Under the pieces are notes generated by a model, which did no database searches, was not told the origin of the DNA, and saw nothing but the letters and a program-made list of their open reading frames with translations. Made by a program: the position numbers and the translations under genes. Shown one piece after another: positions 45,956 through 57,918 of a DNA stretch of 64,000 nucleotides (positions within the stretch are counted from its first letter, which is position 1; every line of letters starts with the position of its first letter). The DNA is from Hyperoodon ampullatus (Eukaryota > Chordata > Mammalia > Artiodactyla > Ziphiidae). Where the stretch lies: positions 89,951,777-90,015,776 of the forward strand of contig OX457062.1 in NCBI GenBank assembly GCA_949752795.1, given 5' to 3'.

Positions 45956-47488
45956 TAATGGAGTCAGACTGGCACCTCGGCCTCTTATCCAGTTAGATCT
46001 CCACCCCTTCTTAGGAGTTTGGTGTTTGTGTGCCACACGGAAAGCCGTGCTTCACCACACTGGCAACTCCACAGAAGGCCACAGATCGACACAGGTGACA
46101 GTAGAAGGCATCCTTGTTGACCTGCCTCTCACCTCCTGGGCCTCTGCTTTTCTAGGAGCGGTGCCGCAGAGCAGTAGCAGTCTTCCCTGGGGGTGAGGCG
46201 GGGGAAAACTACCCCAGTGCCTGCAGCTCAAACTCAGGCATCTACACAGAGCAGGACTTCTGTGTGGACAGAGCCCCGGCCGCTATAGGAAGGTGGAAAC
46301 ACCACAAGGTACCCGTGCAAATCCTCAGGGGTCAGCATGTGGACCTAAGTACCAGAGTTTTGACAAAAAGGGGCACCTGCAGCTCTGCATTCTTTGGTGC
46401 CACGGCCAAGGGGCAAAGGGCCACTGGCAGGGTGAGGTCCTTAGCACGATTCACACTTTGCCAGCTATGGGGTGGGTGGGGGGGAGCAGTGAATTCCCAA
46501 GAGCCTTCCTTCCTGCCTTGGATTTGTCAGATCTGGGTCAGCCACTCCTTTCCCCCAATTTATCCTGCCAGCAGGTGTCTGAAGCAGCAGAGACAAGCTA
46601 ATCAAAGCTGCTGGCAGTTAAAAATAAACCTCAGGTGTCAAGGAGACGCTCCATCTGGGAGGAGGTGAGTCTAGCAGGACGGGGGGGTGGGAGCAGCGGC
46701 TGCTGTTTCTCTCCTGTTGTCCACATCAGGAGCTGAGGGGGATAGTAAATCAGTGTCTCGTGGTTTTTGCATTGCCCTTTCCTCTGTCCTTGCTACTCAA
46801 CATGAGGGGCCCAGACCAGCAGCAGTGACAACGTGTAGAAACTTGTTAGAAACGCAAAACTCAGGCCCAGCACCCAGCAACCCCCCGCCCCACCGTTGGA
46901 AGCTGCATTTTAACGAGATTTCCAGGCAATTGGTGTTTGTGTTATGTTTGGAGACGCTTTGCTAAGCTTTCAGTACAAAGCTGGAGCCCTGACTCTTGGA
47001 GACTGAACCCTCAGAAAGCAAGGATGGTGTGATTAACAGGTGACCTCACTGTCTTCCCCCACCCCCTGGTCCTCATCCCTCAGGACTGTTGTGACGTCCA
47101 GGAAGAGTCCCAGGGTGGATGGATACTTCAAACTCTAGTCAGTCCCGATGGCAAAGCTCAAGTCGACCTAGGGACTTGAGTAGGCACTCAGCTAGGGCCA
47201 CCGGGGAGCCAAGGCCTGCAGGGCACCCTCCTGGGCAGGTAGGACTTAGTCCGGCCAGCAGGCTCCTTTACTGAGGTGCATCTGTATCAATTAAAGGCCT
47301 CCATGTGGGTTTGCGAAGCTTAATCTGATCCAGTCTTGGTGAGGAAATGCCACTGTAGGGCCTGATGCCAGCCTTTGGTTGTGTAGAATTGAGACAGACT
47401 ATCCTATGTCCCCACATTCCCTTTCCTTGTATCTCTGCTTCAAGACGGGAGACAAATGTGGTATCTCAGAAAGAAAACCCAAAGGAAA

Positions 47489-47534
47489 ATTAATTAATTA
47501 GTTAATTAATTAATTAATTAACTAATTAATTTTT
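47489..47534. repeat. (TTAA)n microsatellite
   Basis: Repeated TTAA units with two interruptions, immediately before a SINE. Confidence 0.9.
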
Positions 47535-47540
47535 AAAGAA

Positions 47541-47818
47541 AGGGACTTCCCTGGTGGCACAGTGGTTAAGAATCCGCCTGCCAACGCAAGGGACACGGGT
47601 TCAAGCCCTGGTCCAGGAAGATCCTACATGCCGTGGAGCAGCTAAGCCCGTGCGCCACAACTACAGAGCCCGCGAGCCACAACTACTGAAGCCTGTGTGC
47701 CTAGAGCCCATGCTCTGCAACAAAGTGTAGCCCCCGCTCTCCGCAACTAGAGAAAAGCCCGCGCGCTGCAAAAAAGACCCAGTGCAGGCAAAACTAACTA
47801 AATAAATAAACACATTTT
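47541..47818 (+). mobile_element. CHR-type SINE, long form
   Basis: Starts 'gggacttccctggtggcaca', passes 'gcgccacaactacagagcc', ends in 'aaaagacccagtgcaggc' and an A-rich tail. Confidence 0.9.
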
Positions 47819-48499
47819 AAAAAACCCAAAGGGAAGGATGTTGGGCTACTAAGTTTTATGGGATAAGTTGGAGTTTTAAAATGAAGTAAACCTTTTGCAC
47901 TGGAATAATATCTGCACTATAACTATCTTCAGCTAGAGGTCAGGGAAGAGACGGGGAAAATCATAAGGTGCAATCCAGTGGGTGTTTTAGTATGAATGAT
48001 GAACCCAGTCCTAACAGACGTGATGAGTCCGTTCCATGGGCTTTGAGCATCACTGTGTCCTAGGGACTCCCCCAGCAGCCCCGTCACAAAGAGCGCTTCC
48101 GGTGTCACCGAAGGCCAGGAGCAGGGGGCACCCCAGGGGCCCAGCCCTCCTTCAGCAGAAGCATGAATCGGAGGGAGCCCGGAGAGGTGACACCCGGGCC
48201 AGCGTCCACGATTAGTATGCGTGGAGGGGAGAGTAATTAGATGCAGCTCTTGGAGAAGAGACACTCACGTTCTTGATGGCGCCTGATTATTTATTTCCTT
48301 GGGAGGATGAGAGGAGACTCCTTAGGATTTCTGTCTGAGCCTGAGCTTTGCTCTCCTCCTCCCTTCATGAGAGAGGGGATGCAGAGGCCACTCTGCTTAC
48401 CGGGAAGGTGCTTGGCTTCGTATTACTGCCTTTCTTTTAAAAGAACAATGGGCCACCTTAGCCCACAGCCTCGCAGCTCCACCCCCCACCCCCTGCCCA

Positions 48500-48600
48500 A
48501 GCCCTCATGCATATTCATCCTGCTTCAAAGAGCACAGCATGGAATATGCAAATTGGCCAGGCAGGAGCTGGTTGGCATTTTGATAATAGCTTTGTCTGAC
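48500..48600. promoter_or_regulatory. Candidate regulatory cluster with octamer-type motifs
   Basis: A perfect POU octamer ATGCAAAT (48546-48553), a POU-like ATGCATATTCAT (48507-48518) and a SOX-type CTTTGT (48590-48595) within 100 bp. Function is inferred from motifs only. Confidence 0.35.
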
Positions 48601-48626
48601 AAACCCCAGAGAGACGCGCACATCTA

Positions 48627-48699
48627 GCTCCTCTCTCTCTCTCTCTCTTTCTCTTTCTCTCTCTCTTCCCCTCCCTCCCTCCCTCTCTCCCCTTCCTCT
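48627..48699. repeat. Polypyrimidine (CT)n-rich tract
   Basis: About 70 bases of C and T only, partly CT repeats and partly CCCT runs. Confidence 0.92.
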
Positions 48700-49617
48700 A
48701 TCCTGTATCCCCCTCTTCATTCTCTCTTCCACTCCCCATCTGTCAGAGAACAGGAAAATGAAGCGAGTTAATGAAAGGCCAGGTGTCTGCATTCTAGGCC
48801 AGTGTATTTCCACTTTTCTCTCCTCTCCTCCTCCTTTGAACAGACCATTTTGTTTTTCCCGTTAAAGTGTTCCTGATCTGACAACGCCCGGGGCCCCGGG
48901 CCTGCCCTCTGCTCTCAGTGGCCTCCCCCACTTCGTCTGGGCCCCATTCTCTGCTCTCTCTCCCAGAGGTGAGCTCCCTTCTCTTTGTCCTTCCATCTTT
49001 CAACCTGGTTTTACTGTCAACAGTTGAGCCTAAAAAACCCAAGAACCTGGCCTTGCCCTCTGAACAGGAGGGAAGGAATCACCTACACAGGCTGGAAGTG
49101 AGGGAGGCTTGGATGTCTGTTGTCATCACTGACGGATTACTCGGACTCAGCAGTTCCTGACCTCTCGCATCCATCTCTACGACACATCTGAGCAGCCATC
49201 ATCAACGGCGCAACGGACCTGCCAGTTGCCTGCTTCTTGGTCCCCGTCTGTTGATAGTCAACAGCGGCCTCTCCTCCAACACTATCTCCCCAACCCCCTG
49301 CCGCAGCGCAGCTCCTAGAAAAGTACGCAAAGCAATTTCTCAAGGACTTAGGTCCTGCCCCTCCCCCCCAAATGTAAATGGTTCCAGCTGGAGCTGGTGG
49401 GCTACTGGGTAGATGCTCTGCTTCGGGAGAAGCAGCTAAGGTTTGGATCCCACGTCTGTGAAGGCTGTTTCATCTGGGAAACTTACAGGAGGAAAGCAAA
49501 GGCAGGGGCAGGGATGCAGGCACCTCCGAGGATTTCAGGGAAGAGGGGAGTCTCTTCCATTGACCTTGAAGGCCAGCCCTGATCAAGCCAAAGCTCAGGA
49601 GGCAAATTACCTCATAG

Positions 49618-49832
49618 AAGGAGCATAGGTTTGAGGCTTGGGTTCAAATCCCAGCCCTACTACCTGTTCGCTAAATAATTTTTGAGAAAATTATTTAATT
49701 TCTCTTTTTCCTTATTTTAGAAATGGGATATTAATATTAATAATAATGCCAGTAATTCTCCCAGGGTTTTTTTGAATCATTTACAGTATCTAGCATATAT
49801 GCTAAGTGCTCAATAAATTGTGACTTTTATTG
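49618..49832 (+). repeat. MIR-like SINE
   Basis: 'gcttgggttcaaatcccag' through 'gctaagtgctcaataaattg' follows the MIR outline. Confidence 0.7.
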
Positions 49833-51459
49833 TTGCTGGTAAACTTCCAGGAACATAGAGAAAGGACTGGGCCCTGTGGCCTCTTGAGCCTCATCATTTT
49901 TTCAATCCAGAAGGCACCAGGAACACCTGAAAACAAAACCAAAACAAGGTAGGGTGTGGCCTGTTTCCCTCAAATTAGCCTCACCACCACCCCCCTGTAG
50001 GCTCCCTAAATCCTGCTTAGTGGTGGCCCATCTGATTCTAGGACCAGTGGCCTCTGGGTTCTCCTGCACAAGGCAACAAAGCCAAAAGGCAGAGCTGGGT
50101 CATGTTCTGATTTCTCAGCAGGTTCGTTCAAGGTGGGTGGTGGAGGAGGGACGGTGAAAAGTCACATTTATTTTTGCACTTAGAGAAAAGAGTCTATTTT
50201 CACTGGCAAGGAGACAGGTAGGACAGAAGAGGAAGCACACAGGCCACCCCAGACGCAGTCAGAGAACCCTCACGTGCTGTAGGATTAGCACGTGATCCGA
50301 TCAGGTGGGGTCATGAGGATAAATTCAAGAGGTTGGAGAAAGGCACTGCAGATATCCCGCAGAGGAAGTAAGCCTCGAAGACCACTGCTTCCTCCACCCG
50401 CCGCCAGAGGGCAGCTCTCAGCTCGAGGGGTGGAGGTTGGCGGCATCCGGTGAATCTATGTAACGCGGCGGCGCCCCGGGCTCCCGTGGCTGGACGTGGA
50501 CGGCAAAGGTGGGTGACAATTTACAATGCGCTGTGGATGGGGTTCCCACAGGGAGTGGGCAAGTTGGGTTTACTGACCCTTGGTGCCCTTTCCAGGACTG
50601 AGAAACAGTGTTTTCACTCTAGCCTGGGATCCTTGTCGTGTGCAAAGACCGCTGGAGGGGGCGGTACGGAGGGCAACAAGGCCCTTTCGGCTCAGAGCGA
50701 CTCACCGCGGAGCTTTTTCTGCAATCAGGCTTGGGTGAAGCAGTGGTTCAGCATCTCCGGGGTGCTATTCAAAATGCACGACCTCAGCCCCACCCTTGGA
50801 GAGTCTGCTCTAGCAGATTGAGAATGGAATTTGGGTGCCTGCACCTCCAAAAGCCTGCTCAGCAATTCTGAGGTGCCTCCTGCAGAGAACTCCTGAGGTG
50901 GGAGTTGGGAGAGAGGCGAAGATGCCCCTGGGCATGGAGGTGCTGGGGGGATTTCGTCACAAGAGAGCTAGGTTATTTCATCTCCTTCCAAAATGTGACC
51001 CCACGTGCAGACACAGCGCCGTGCAGGCAAAGGGGCAGCAGGAGCAGGCTAGTTGCTGGGGGCCTGGGCAGTGATGTGGCCTCAGCTTCTCCAGCAGGGC
51101 TGGGGCCGTCCGCAGGGAGGAGTGGCATCCCCAGGAGAAGCTGGGGATCCGCTGCACTGTCCTCCGCGGGACTGAGTTTCATAGAAGATCCACCAAAGGG
51201 GAACTTAAAGACCCTCCCCTCTCACACCCTCGCTGTGCAGGTGAGGAAGTGAATTTAGATGGTCCCTGTGTGTGAGGGGAAGTATTGGCAGAGTCTCAGT
51301 CAAATCCAGGGGAAGCCAGTGCTCTTTCTTTCCCTGCAAAGGAGTCACGGGAGGCCCGCAGGTGGGCAGAGCTGGCCTTACATGAGTCTGATATCATAAA
51401 ATGTTGCAGTACTGTGGGGGGAAGAACCACCCAGAAATTCACAAAAGAGCAGGTGGGTG

Positions 51460-51870
51460 GGAGATCTGCACACCTGAAGTGAGTTCTCTGGATAATGTTT
51501 GGGTGTAATAAGATGAAAAAAATCTGAAAATGAAAAAGTATAATGAGATATACACAACTGAAGGGAATTGTCTTAAATGGCTGATTGTAATGAGATGTAC
51601 ATAAATTGTCAGGCTTGTAATGAAATGAAAAAAAATTCTTGCCTGGTAATACTGGGTGTAATGTCTACACCTGAAATAAGTCGTCTCAGTGCACCGAATG
51701 TAATGAGATGCACATAATTTTAAAGAGTGTAATGAGATGAAAAATAAATCAAACACTTGTCTTAAAATGAAAGATGTACTAAGACACACACACCTGAAGG
51801 GCATTGTCCTAAATGGTTTTGGTTTAATGAGATGCATTTAATTTGCAAAGGGGCTAAATGAGATTGGCCC
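51460..51870. repeat. Decayed tandem repeat, unit about 113-124 bp
   Basis: The motif 'tgtaatgagatg' or close variants recurs, and the companion 'cctgaagggaattgtc' appears in diverged form at 51474, 51558, 51671 and 51794. Spacings are 84, 113 and 123 bp. Within each unit the TGTAATGAGATG motif itself occurs more than once, giving a composite structure. I recognise no known element. Confidence 0.75.
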
Positions 51871-51978
51871 AGAGAGAGGCTGAGAAATATAAAAGTATAG
51901 GGTACACTTGAAAGTGGTATCATAAAATCTGCCTGGTATGTGGGATGGAAATAAGATGCTACCTTAGAAATGCATGGA

Positions 51979-52300
51979 GGACTTCCCTGGTGGCACAGTG
52001 GTTAAGAATCCGCCTGCCAATGCAGGGGACACGGGTTTGAGCCCTGGTCTGGGAAGATCCCACATGCTGCGGAGCAACTAAGCCCATGCACCACAACTAC
52101 AACTGCTGGGCCTGCGCTCTAGAGCCCGCAAGCCACAACTACTGAAGCCCGTATGCCTAGAGCCCGTGCTCCACAACAAGAGAAGCCACCGCAATGAGAA
52201 GCCTGCGCACCACAATGAAGAGCCACCCCCGCTCACCACAACTAGAGAAAGCCCACGCACAGCAACGAAGACCCAGCACAGCCAAAAAGAAAGAAAGGAA
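51979..52300 (+). mobile_element. CHR-type SINE, long form
   Basis: Starts 'acttccctggtggcacagtg' and ends 'aaagacccagcacagcc'-like sequence plus an AAAG/AAGG tail. 'aaatgcatggag' and 'aagtgcgtggag' are the flanking duplications. Confidence 0.88.
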
Positions 52301-52844
52301 GGAAGAAGTGCGTGGAGTATGATGCTCTTGGCATTCTTTCTGCCAGTCCCCCGTGACCTTTGGCCTGGGCTGCTCTGCAAAGTTAAATTATCCTCTGTCC
52401 CCTATACGATGCCAGGCACATAGTAGGCACCTGTGGATACTCACTGAATGATTAACTGGCTCAGGGAGTTGTAGTGTATTTAGCAAAAGGAAGTTAAGGA
52501 GAGCAGCTGTAAAACAAGGAACTTCTAAAAGGCATCTGAAAACTATTTTCTGAGAGCGATGTTCCTCAAAGTCTTTAGCATCTTGATCAGAACCTGGGAA
52601 GAATCTAGTCGTGGAACCTAATCATATATAACAAGCAACCTGGTGGTTTTTATGCCCCAAGGCTCATGATCGCCTCTGAAGGCCAGGTAGGCAGGCAACA
52701 TATGAGTGAAGGTATCTGGATGTCAGACGCAGGTACCTTTGCAATTAAAGGTGGGAGATTCTTCACTTCCACAAATATATTCTCCCCAATTTTTTTCAAA
52801 GGCAGAGCCCCCCCCCTTTTTTTTAAAGGGACCATTGTTTTATT

Positions 52845-53370
52845 TTTATAAATTTACTTTTATTTATTTTTGGCTGCATTGGGTCTTCGTTGCTGCATGC
52901 GGGCTTTCTCTAGCTGCGGTGAGCGGGGGCTACTCCTTGTTGCGGTGCATGGGCTTCTCGTTGCGGTGGGTTCTCTTGCGGAGCACAGGCTCTAGGTGCA
53001 CAGGCTCAGTAGTTGTGGCTCGCGGGCTCAGTAGTTGTGGTGCACGGGCCTAGCCGCTCCGTGGCATGTGGGATCTTCCCGGACTAGGGCTCGAATCCAT
53101 GTCCCCTGCATTGACAGGTGGATTCTTTTTTTTTTTTTTTTTTTTTGCGGTACGCGGGCCTCTCACTGTTGTCACCTCTGCCGTTGCGGAGCACAGGCTC
53201 CAGACGCGCAGGCTCAGCAGCCATGGCTCACAGGCCTAGCCGCTCTGCAGCACATGGGATCTTCCCGGACCGGGGCACGAACCCGTGTCCCTTGCATCGG
53301 CAGGCGGACTCTCAACCACTGTGCCACCAGGGAAGCCCGGCAGGGGATTCTTAACCATGCACTACCAGTG
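52845..53370 (-). mobile_element. CHR-type SINE, long form, split by a younger SINE
   Basis: Antisense long-form body from 'ttggctgcattgggtcttcg' to 'ttgacaggtggattctt', then the inner SINE, then its own end 'ggattcttaaccatgcacta'. The outer copy is more diverged than the inner. Confidence 0.85.
53126..53338 (-). mobile_element. CHR-type SINE, short form, nested in a long-form SINE
   Basis: T-run, 'gcggtacgcgggcctctcac', ending 'ccaccagggaagcccg'. The outer SINE's 'ggattctt' is duplicated on both sides. Confidence 0.93.
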
Positions 53371-53711
53371 ATGTGCCACCATCACTCTGGATGGAGCAAT
53401 GGGTATAGAGATATATTTTTCTTTTTTAAAAAAACCACTCAAATATTGGAGGGAAAGGCAAAAAAAGGAATTGAATAAAAGGGAGGAGGAAGCATAATTA
53501 GTCAATGAGCCAACCAAGGACTGGCAGCCCAATAATAAATGACCCTCAGCCTTCCGGTTGGGGGATCACATGAGTTGCCATTGTCACGACAACCTGGAGG
53601 CCACATCATCGGGGCCCGCAGTGACTCAACTACATTCAGCTGTAGCCGGGTGGGAATATAGGTCCCAAGTTGCCTGATTGCCCGATTTTTGAAGAGAAAC
53701 CAGAAATCTGA

Positions 53712-53924
53712 TTTTTTTTTTTTTTTTTTTTTGCGGTACGCGGGCCTCTCACTGCTGTGGCCTCTCCCATTGCGGAGCACAGGCTCCGGACGCGCAGGCT
53801 TAGCGGCCATGGCCCACGGGCCCAGCCGCTCCATGGCACGTGGGATCCTCCCGGGCCGGGGCACGAACCCGCGTCCCCTGCATCGGCAGGCGGACTCCCA
53901 ACCACTGCACCACTAGGGAAGCCC
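53712..53924 (-). mobile_element. CHR-type SINE, short form
   Basis: T-run, 'gcggtacgcgggcctctcac', ending 'ccactagggaagcccc'. 'ccagaaatctga' and 'ccaggaatctga' flank it. Confidence 0.93.
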
Positions 53925-54124
53925 CAGGAATCTGAACTTTTATGTGCAACCTTCTGACTTAAATGTTGGCCCCCAAATTTTACAAAACAATATGTGGTCC
54001 AAACAAAACATGACCGTGAGCTGAATTTGACCTGAGTGCCTCCTGTTTACAACTCTGAATGATCAAGTTTGAGGTCATTGTCCTAGGATGCAATCATAAC
54101 TCATCCATTACAGGGATGTTAGGA

Positions 54125-54262
54125 GCTCACTGCAGTCTCAATCTTCCCCCAGAATGTGAATTCCCTGAAGGCAAGAACTATGTCTTTGTTGATCACAGTT
54201 ATATCCTCAGTATCCAGAACTGCTTGGGACAGAGTCGGCGCTCGGTTAATACATGAATGAAT
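54125..54262. repeat. L2-like fragment
   Basis: 'gtgaattccctgaaggcaag', 'tcagtatccagaactgc' and 'aatacatgaatgaatgag' follow the outline of L2 3' ends. Confidence 0.55.
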
Positions 54263-54303
54263 GAGTCCGTGCCGGCTGCAGTGTGACAGTCACTGCCCTC
54301 ATA

Positions 54304-54331
54304 CTGCTGCCTCAGTATGCTGAGGCAGCAG
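54304..54331. repeat. Perfect 12-bp inverted repeat, 4-nt loop
   Basis: CTGCTGCCTCAG and CTGAGGCAGCAG around TATG. Confidence 0.95.
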
Positions 54332-54494
54332 AGAGGTCCCATGGTCGAGGAAGTTGAGCTCTGGTCGTGAACTTCCCTGAGCAGGAATCTCCAATCAGTT
54401 CATCCCTGATGGGCTCAGGGCTGGGGCTAAAAGTTAGTCTGAACATTTCCCAGGGCCCTGATACCACAGCTCCATTTGGGGGTAAAGGAACTCT

Positions 54495-54517
54495 CCCCCA
54501 CCCCCACCCCCACCCCC
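54495..54517 (-). repeat. Four CCCCC runs: G-quadruplex motif on the minus strand
   Basis: Four runs of five C separated by single A residues; the minus strand is GGGGG runs with one-base loops. Confidence 0.92.
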
Positions 54518-55964
54518 GCATTGTCCCATCTCTCTTACTTCCGCGTGGATTGTGGCACATCTTCTCCGTGGGTTGGATAGGATTGGGGTCATGCACAGAC
54601 AGAGCTTGCTGCCTTCTCAAAATACAACCACCCACATCTCAAATGATTTAGGAAACCACTTTTTAGTTAAAAGCATTGTGTAAAAGATGGTGGAACTTGA
54701 GAGAAACACTTAGGAAGGGGTGGGAGAGGCTGGGGTAGGCCACTGTAATTTCTGAGAGTAGTGTTTCCTAAAATGTGTTTTGTGTGTAACTAGTATAATT
54801 GAATAGACATTACTTGAAAAAAAAGATAAAAATACATTTGGGGACCATGTTAAACAGAGACAGGTTTCTTTCCTGCAGGACTTCTCAGAGGCTTTAATAT
54901 ACTAATGCACATCATGAAACTCCTCTGTCAAAATATAATATGCAGTTCATCCTAGACTAATTGGGCTGTGGAATTTTTTTTTTTTTTTGATAGCATATCT
55001 TTTAAGACTGTGTTCCTTGGAAATCACTGCTTTGAAAGCTGTCTTCCTGGCTCTGGAAGGTGAGGTTCTAGGTATCATCATCCTGTGGCTCTTGAGACTT
55101 TTTTCACTGCCCAGAGGCGGTGTCTCTGCTGTGTTTGCAGAATCTCCAGGTGTGACTGGGGGCTGGGCTCTGGGAGGGCGGTGACCCAGGGGACCGCTAT
55201 CCACGCTGCGTGGAGGCCCGTTTTGCCTGTGGAATCACTCCCATTCCCATCTTCAGCCTGGCCAGAGGGTGTCCACGGGTAAGTGTAAACTCTGCAGCCT
55301 TTTTGAACGGGAATAAGGAACCCCCCACTTCTGCTTCTAAACCGATACCCCAGTACAGGGCCCAGATAAGGAAACCTCTAGGTTGAAAGTAACACAAAAG
55401 ACTGCCTCTCACTTAGTTGGGGAGATAGCTGCCTCTAAATTTCTTCCCGCCCTAGGGAATAGAGTGCTGAATTATGGGGTTCAAAGGGCAGGCTACCCTC
55501 TGGACACAGCTCCTGGATTCAATGTGGCAGTCAAGACTGCCTCTCCTTCCTGATTCCCGGGACCTTTCACCTGAGGGACAGGGCATGTGAGGGCTGGGGG
55601 AGGGGCAGTGGTGGCCCCAGCTTGGATGGAGGTCAGAAAAGCAAGGGGCTTTGAGGGTAGAGTGTGGTGGAAGAGCTCCCCTGCTATGGGGGCAGCCTGC
55701 CAGGAGAGGGCAGTGCAGAGCCTCCTCCTGTCTTCCCTCCTCCACCTCTTTGTCTTGGAGCAGACACGTCTGCGCAGAGTGTACTGAACTTGGCCGTCTT
55801 CCTCCCCAGACAGGTAAACTGAGGACACCCAGAAAGCCTTCTTCCTTGGTCCTTTCATGGGTATTCAGGTCAACAAGGAGTATGCTGAGGCCTCCAAATT
55901 TTCTCTGGTCCAGGGTCCCCCTAACCCCTAATCACAGAAAAAGAGAATCGCGTGCCAGAATTAT

Positions 55965-57918
55965 GGTAGGTAATAAGGTTTACTGAAAACTCGGCCACAT
56001 TCAGTACTGGTTTGGTGGATACATCAGAAGAGGTTGCATAACATTAATTAGGCAGGTGGAGGGGGCTGGGAGGAGGATGTGTGGGCACGTGTGTGCAGGT
56101 GTGCCTGTGCTGGGGTGGGATGCCTGTCCAAAGTGATAAGTGGAAGGGTGTGTGTGCGTGTGAACAAGAAAAATGAACCAGAACAGGAAATGTATTTTAT
56201 CCCACTTCACGTTGCAAAAGTCTCACGCCAAAAAAGCTAGACTTTCCTCTACCTATGGCATCAAAAGGGAGTAAAAAATGATTGGATCACCCAGATTATA
56301 AATAAGGTTATTTGTTTCTCAAAAATTCCTATTAAAACATTAAATATCAGCTCTTTTGGGGGAAGAAATACATTCATTTCAGGGAGACCTCAGGAAAGCC
56401 ACCATCCTCTTGCTCCTCCTCAGGGGGCCCCGCGGGGGCCCTCGAGTTGAGCCAGGCAGCCGCTCACATGCTGCCACTGACGGAGACGGCCAACGCACAA
56501 CTGACAAATGAAGCTGCAGGTCCATTAAATTAACTTCAATGGAAAACACACGTGTGATCAGTCCCGTCATTCACAGCCATAGGGGTGGGAGGGAACGGGA
56601 GGATGGGGAGCCAACCCCGGGGGACTGGATGTTGGGGTGGGAGGGCGTGTGTTGGGCAGATGGTGGGAAGACTCCTCCTCGTGGTGGAGCCCCCGTTCCT
56701 CCAGTGCTGTGTAAGTGACGGCATGTAGAACAGTGAGGCGGGGGGTGGGGCACCTCCTCCACACTTTGGATATTGATGGGAAGAGGGGTGTAGCACCTTC
56801 TCCAACCCCTGGCTTCCCACTGGGCTGGATGCTTCTTTCCAATGTTTCTTCTGCCTCCTCTGCAGGATAGAGTGAAGACGAGGATGAAGGCTGGTGGAGC
56901 CGGCCTGGGAGCAGGGGGACAGCAGTGAGGGACAGGAAGGGTGGACAGATTCCAAGCTAACCTTGCTCCACCCTCTCTGATGGCCCCTGGAGGGGGTGGA
57001 ACGTCTGGGGAGCTCCATCCGAGGGCTGGAACATCTGGGATAAGACACCGCTGTCCTGTTGTTACAGGAGCCGAGTTCTGTGACCACTGGGGATAGCTGT
57101 GGTCCCCAAAGTCACCTTGATATGGCTCCTAGCCCAGGTTCTCCTTGGGTCCTGGAGCCAACCCAGGTGAAGGGACTCTGCTTAACCTCCTATAAATGAG
57201 CCCACCAGCTCACCACTGATTTCCAGGAGAGAGAGAAGGCAGCTCCGGTGGCTCCCATCCCTCTCTCCCAAGTCCACGGCTGCTTGTGCCCAGAGACAGG
57301 GCCTTGGAGGGCTGAGAGGAGCTCTAGAAGTCCAGGTCCCACCCTGGTCTGCCGGATGTGACGCCTCAGGCCGTCCCCCTCCTCCAGCCATGGATTATAC
57401 GTTGAGGCTCCCTCCTGCCCTTGAATGTCTCTCAGAGGAGCTGACAACCCTCTGGAGGTGGAACGCAGACCCCCTTTGTCTCTCCCTTTCCTCCTAACTC
57501 TGCTCCCTGGCAAAGGCTCACTCTGTGAACAGCACTGATCCACCTCACAGCGCAGGGCTTGTAAACAACTCAAGTCCTTCAGTGGCGGGGGCTTGGGGGC
57601 GGTGGCGGGGGGGGTGGTGCCATCTGTCCTCAGGGATTTGGTGAGTCCAGATCTCACTCCTGCCTTTCTGTCCAGGCTGCTCGACTGGCCCCGCCAAACG
57701 GAGTCCTCTGCAGCTCTAGGGAAGTGGGGCCAGGGTACCGGTTGAAGCTTGGTGGTTGGGAAGGAACAGGTGTTTCCTCTGCATTTCCTCCAGCTACTGA
57801 TTTTGGGAAGCCAGGGTCCAACTTCCTCGGTGCTGCCTGCCCGTGTCTCCTCCCCCCCACCCTGAAGCCCTCCTGACGACCCTCCTGCTCGGTGATCAGT
57901 GCCACCTGGGCTGCCCGA
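55965..57918 (-). other. PKNOX2: Probable PKNOX2 3' UTR, end uncertain
   Basis: About 1.95 kb after the stop, with no young repeat recognised, consistent with a long 3' UTR. No canonical AATAAA was found on the minus strand in this stretch; an AGTAAA variant near 55985 followed by AT-rich DNA is the best candidate. Several frames are open here on both strands, but none resembles a protein I know and base composition explains them. Confidence 0.45.

Larger units (their letters stand above)
45131..55964. other. Intergenic space between convergent FEZ1 and PKNOX2 ends
   Basis: About 10.8 kb. It holds five CHR SINEs, MIR/L2 fragments, a pyrimidine tract, a decayed tandem repeat and a hairpin. 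45131-47480 is largely unique and GC-rich with many overlapping open frames on both strands that have no family resemblance. 48490-48610 has POU/SOX-like motifs. 54700-55960 is unique apart from short runs. No third gene is supported. Confidence 0.65.

Noticed and set aside
45412..46965. Cluster of overlapping frames after FEZ1 as a possible third gene
   Set aside because: Frames overlap on both strands, lack recognisable domains and splice logic, and the human counterpart region has none that I know of.
51439..51837. 132-codon minus-strand open frame
   Set aside because: It lies exactly over the decayed tandem repeat, whose composition explains the lack of stops.
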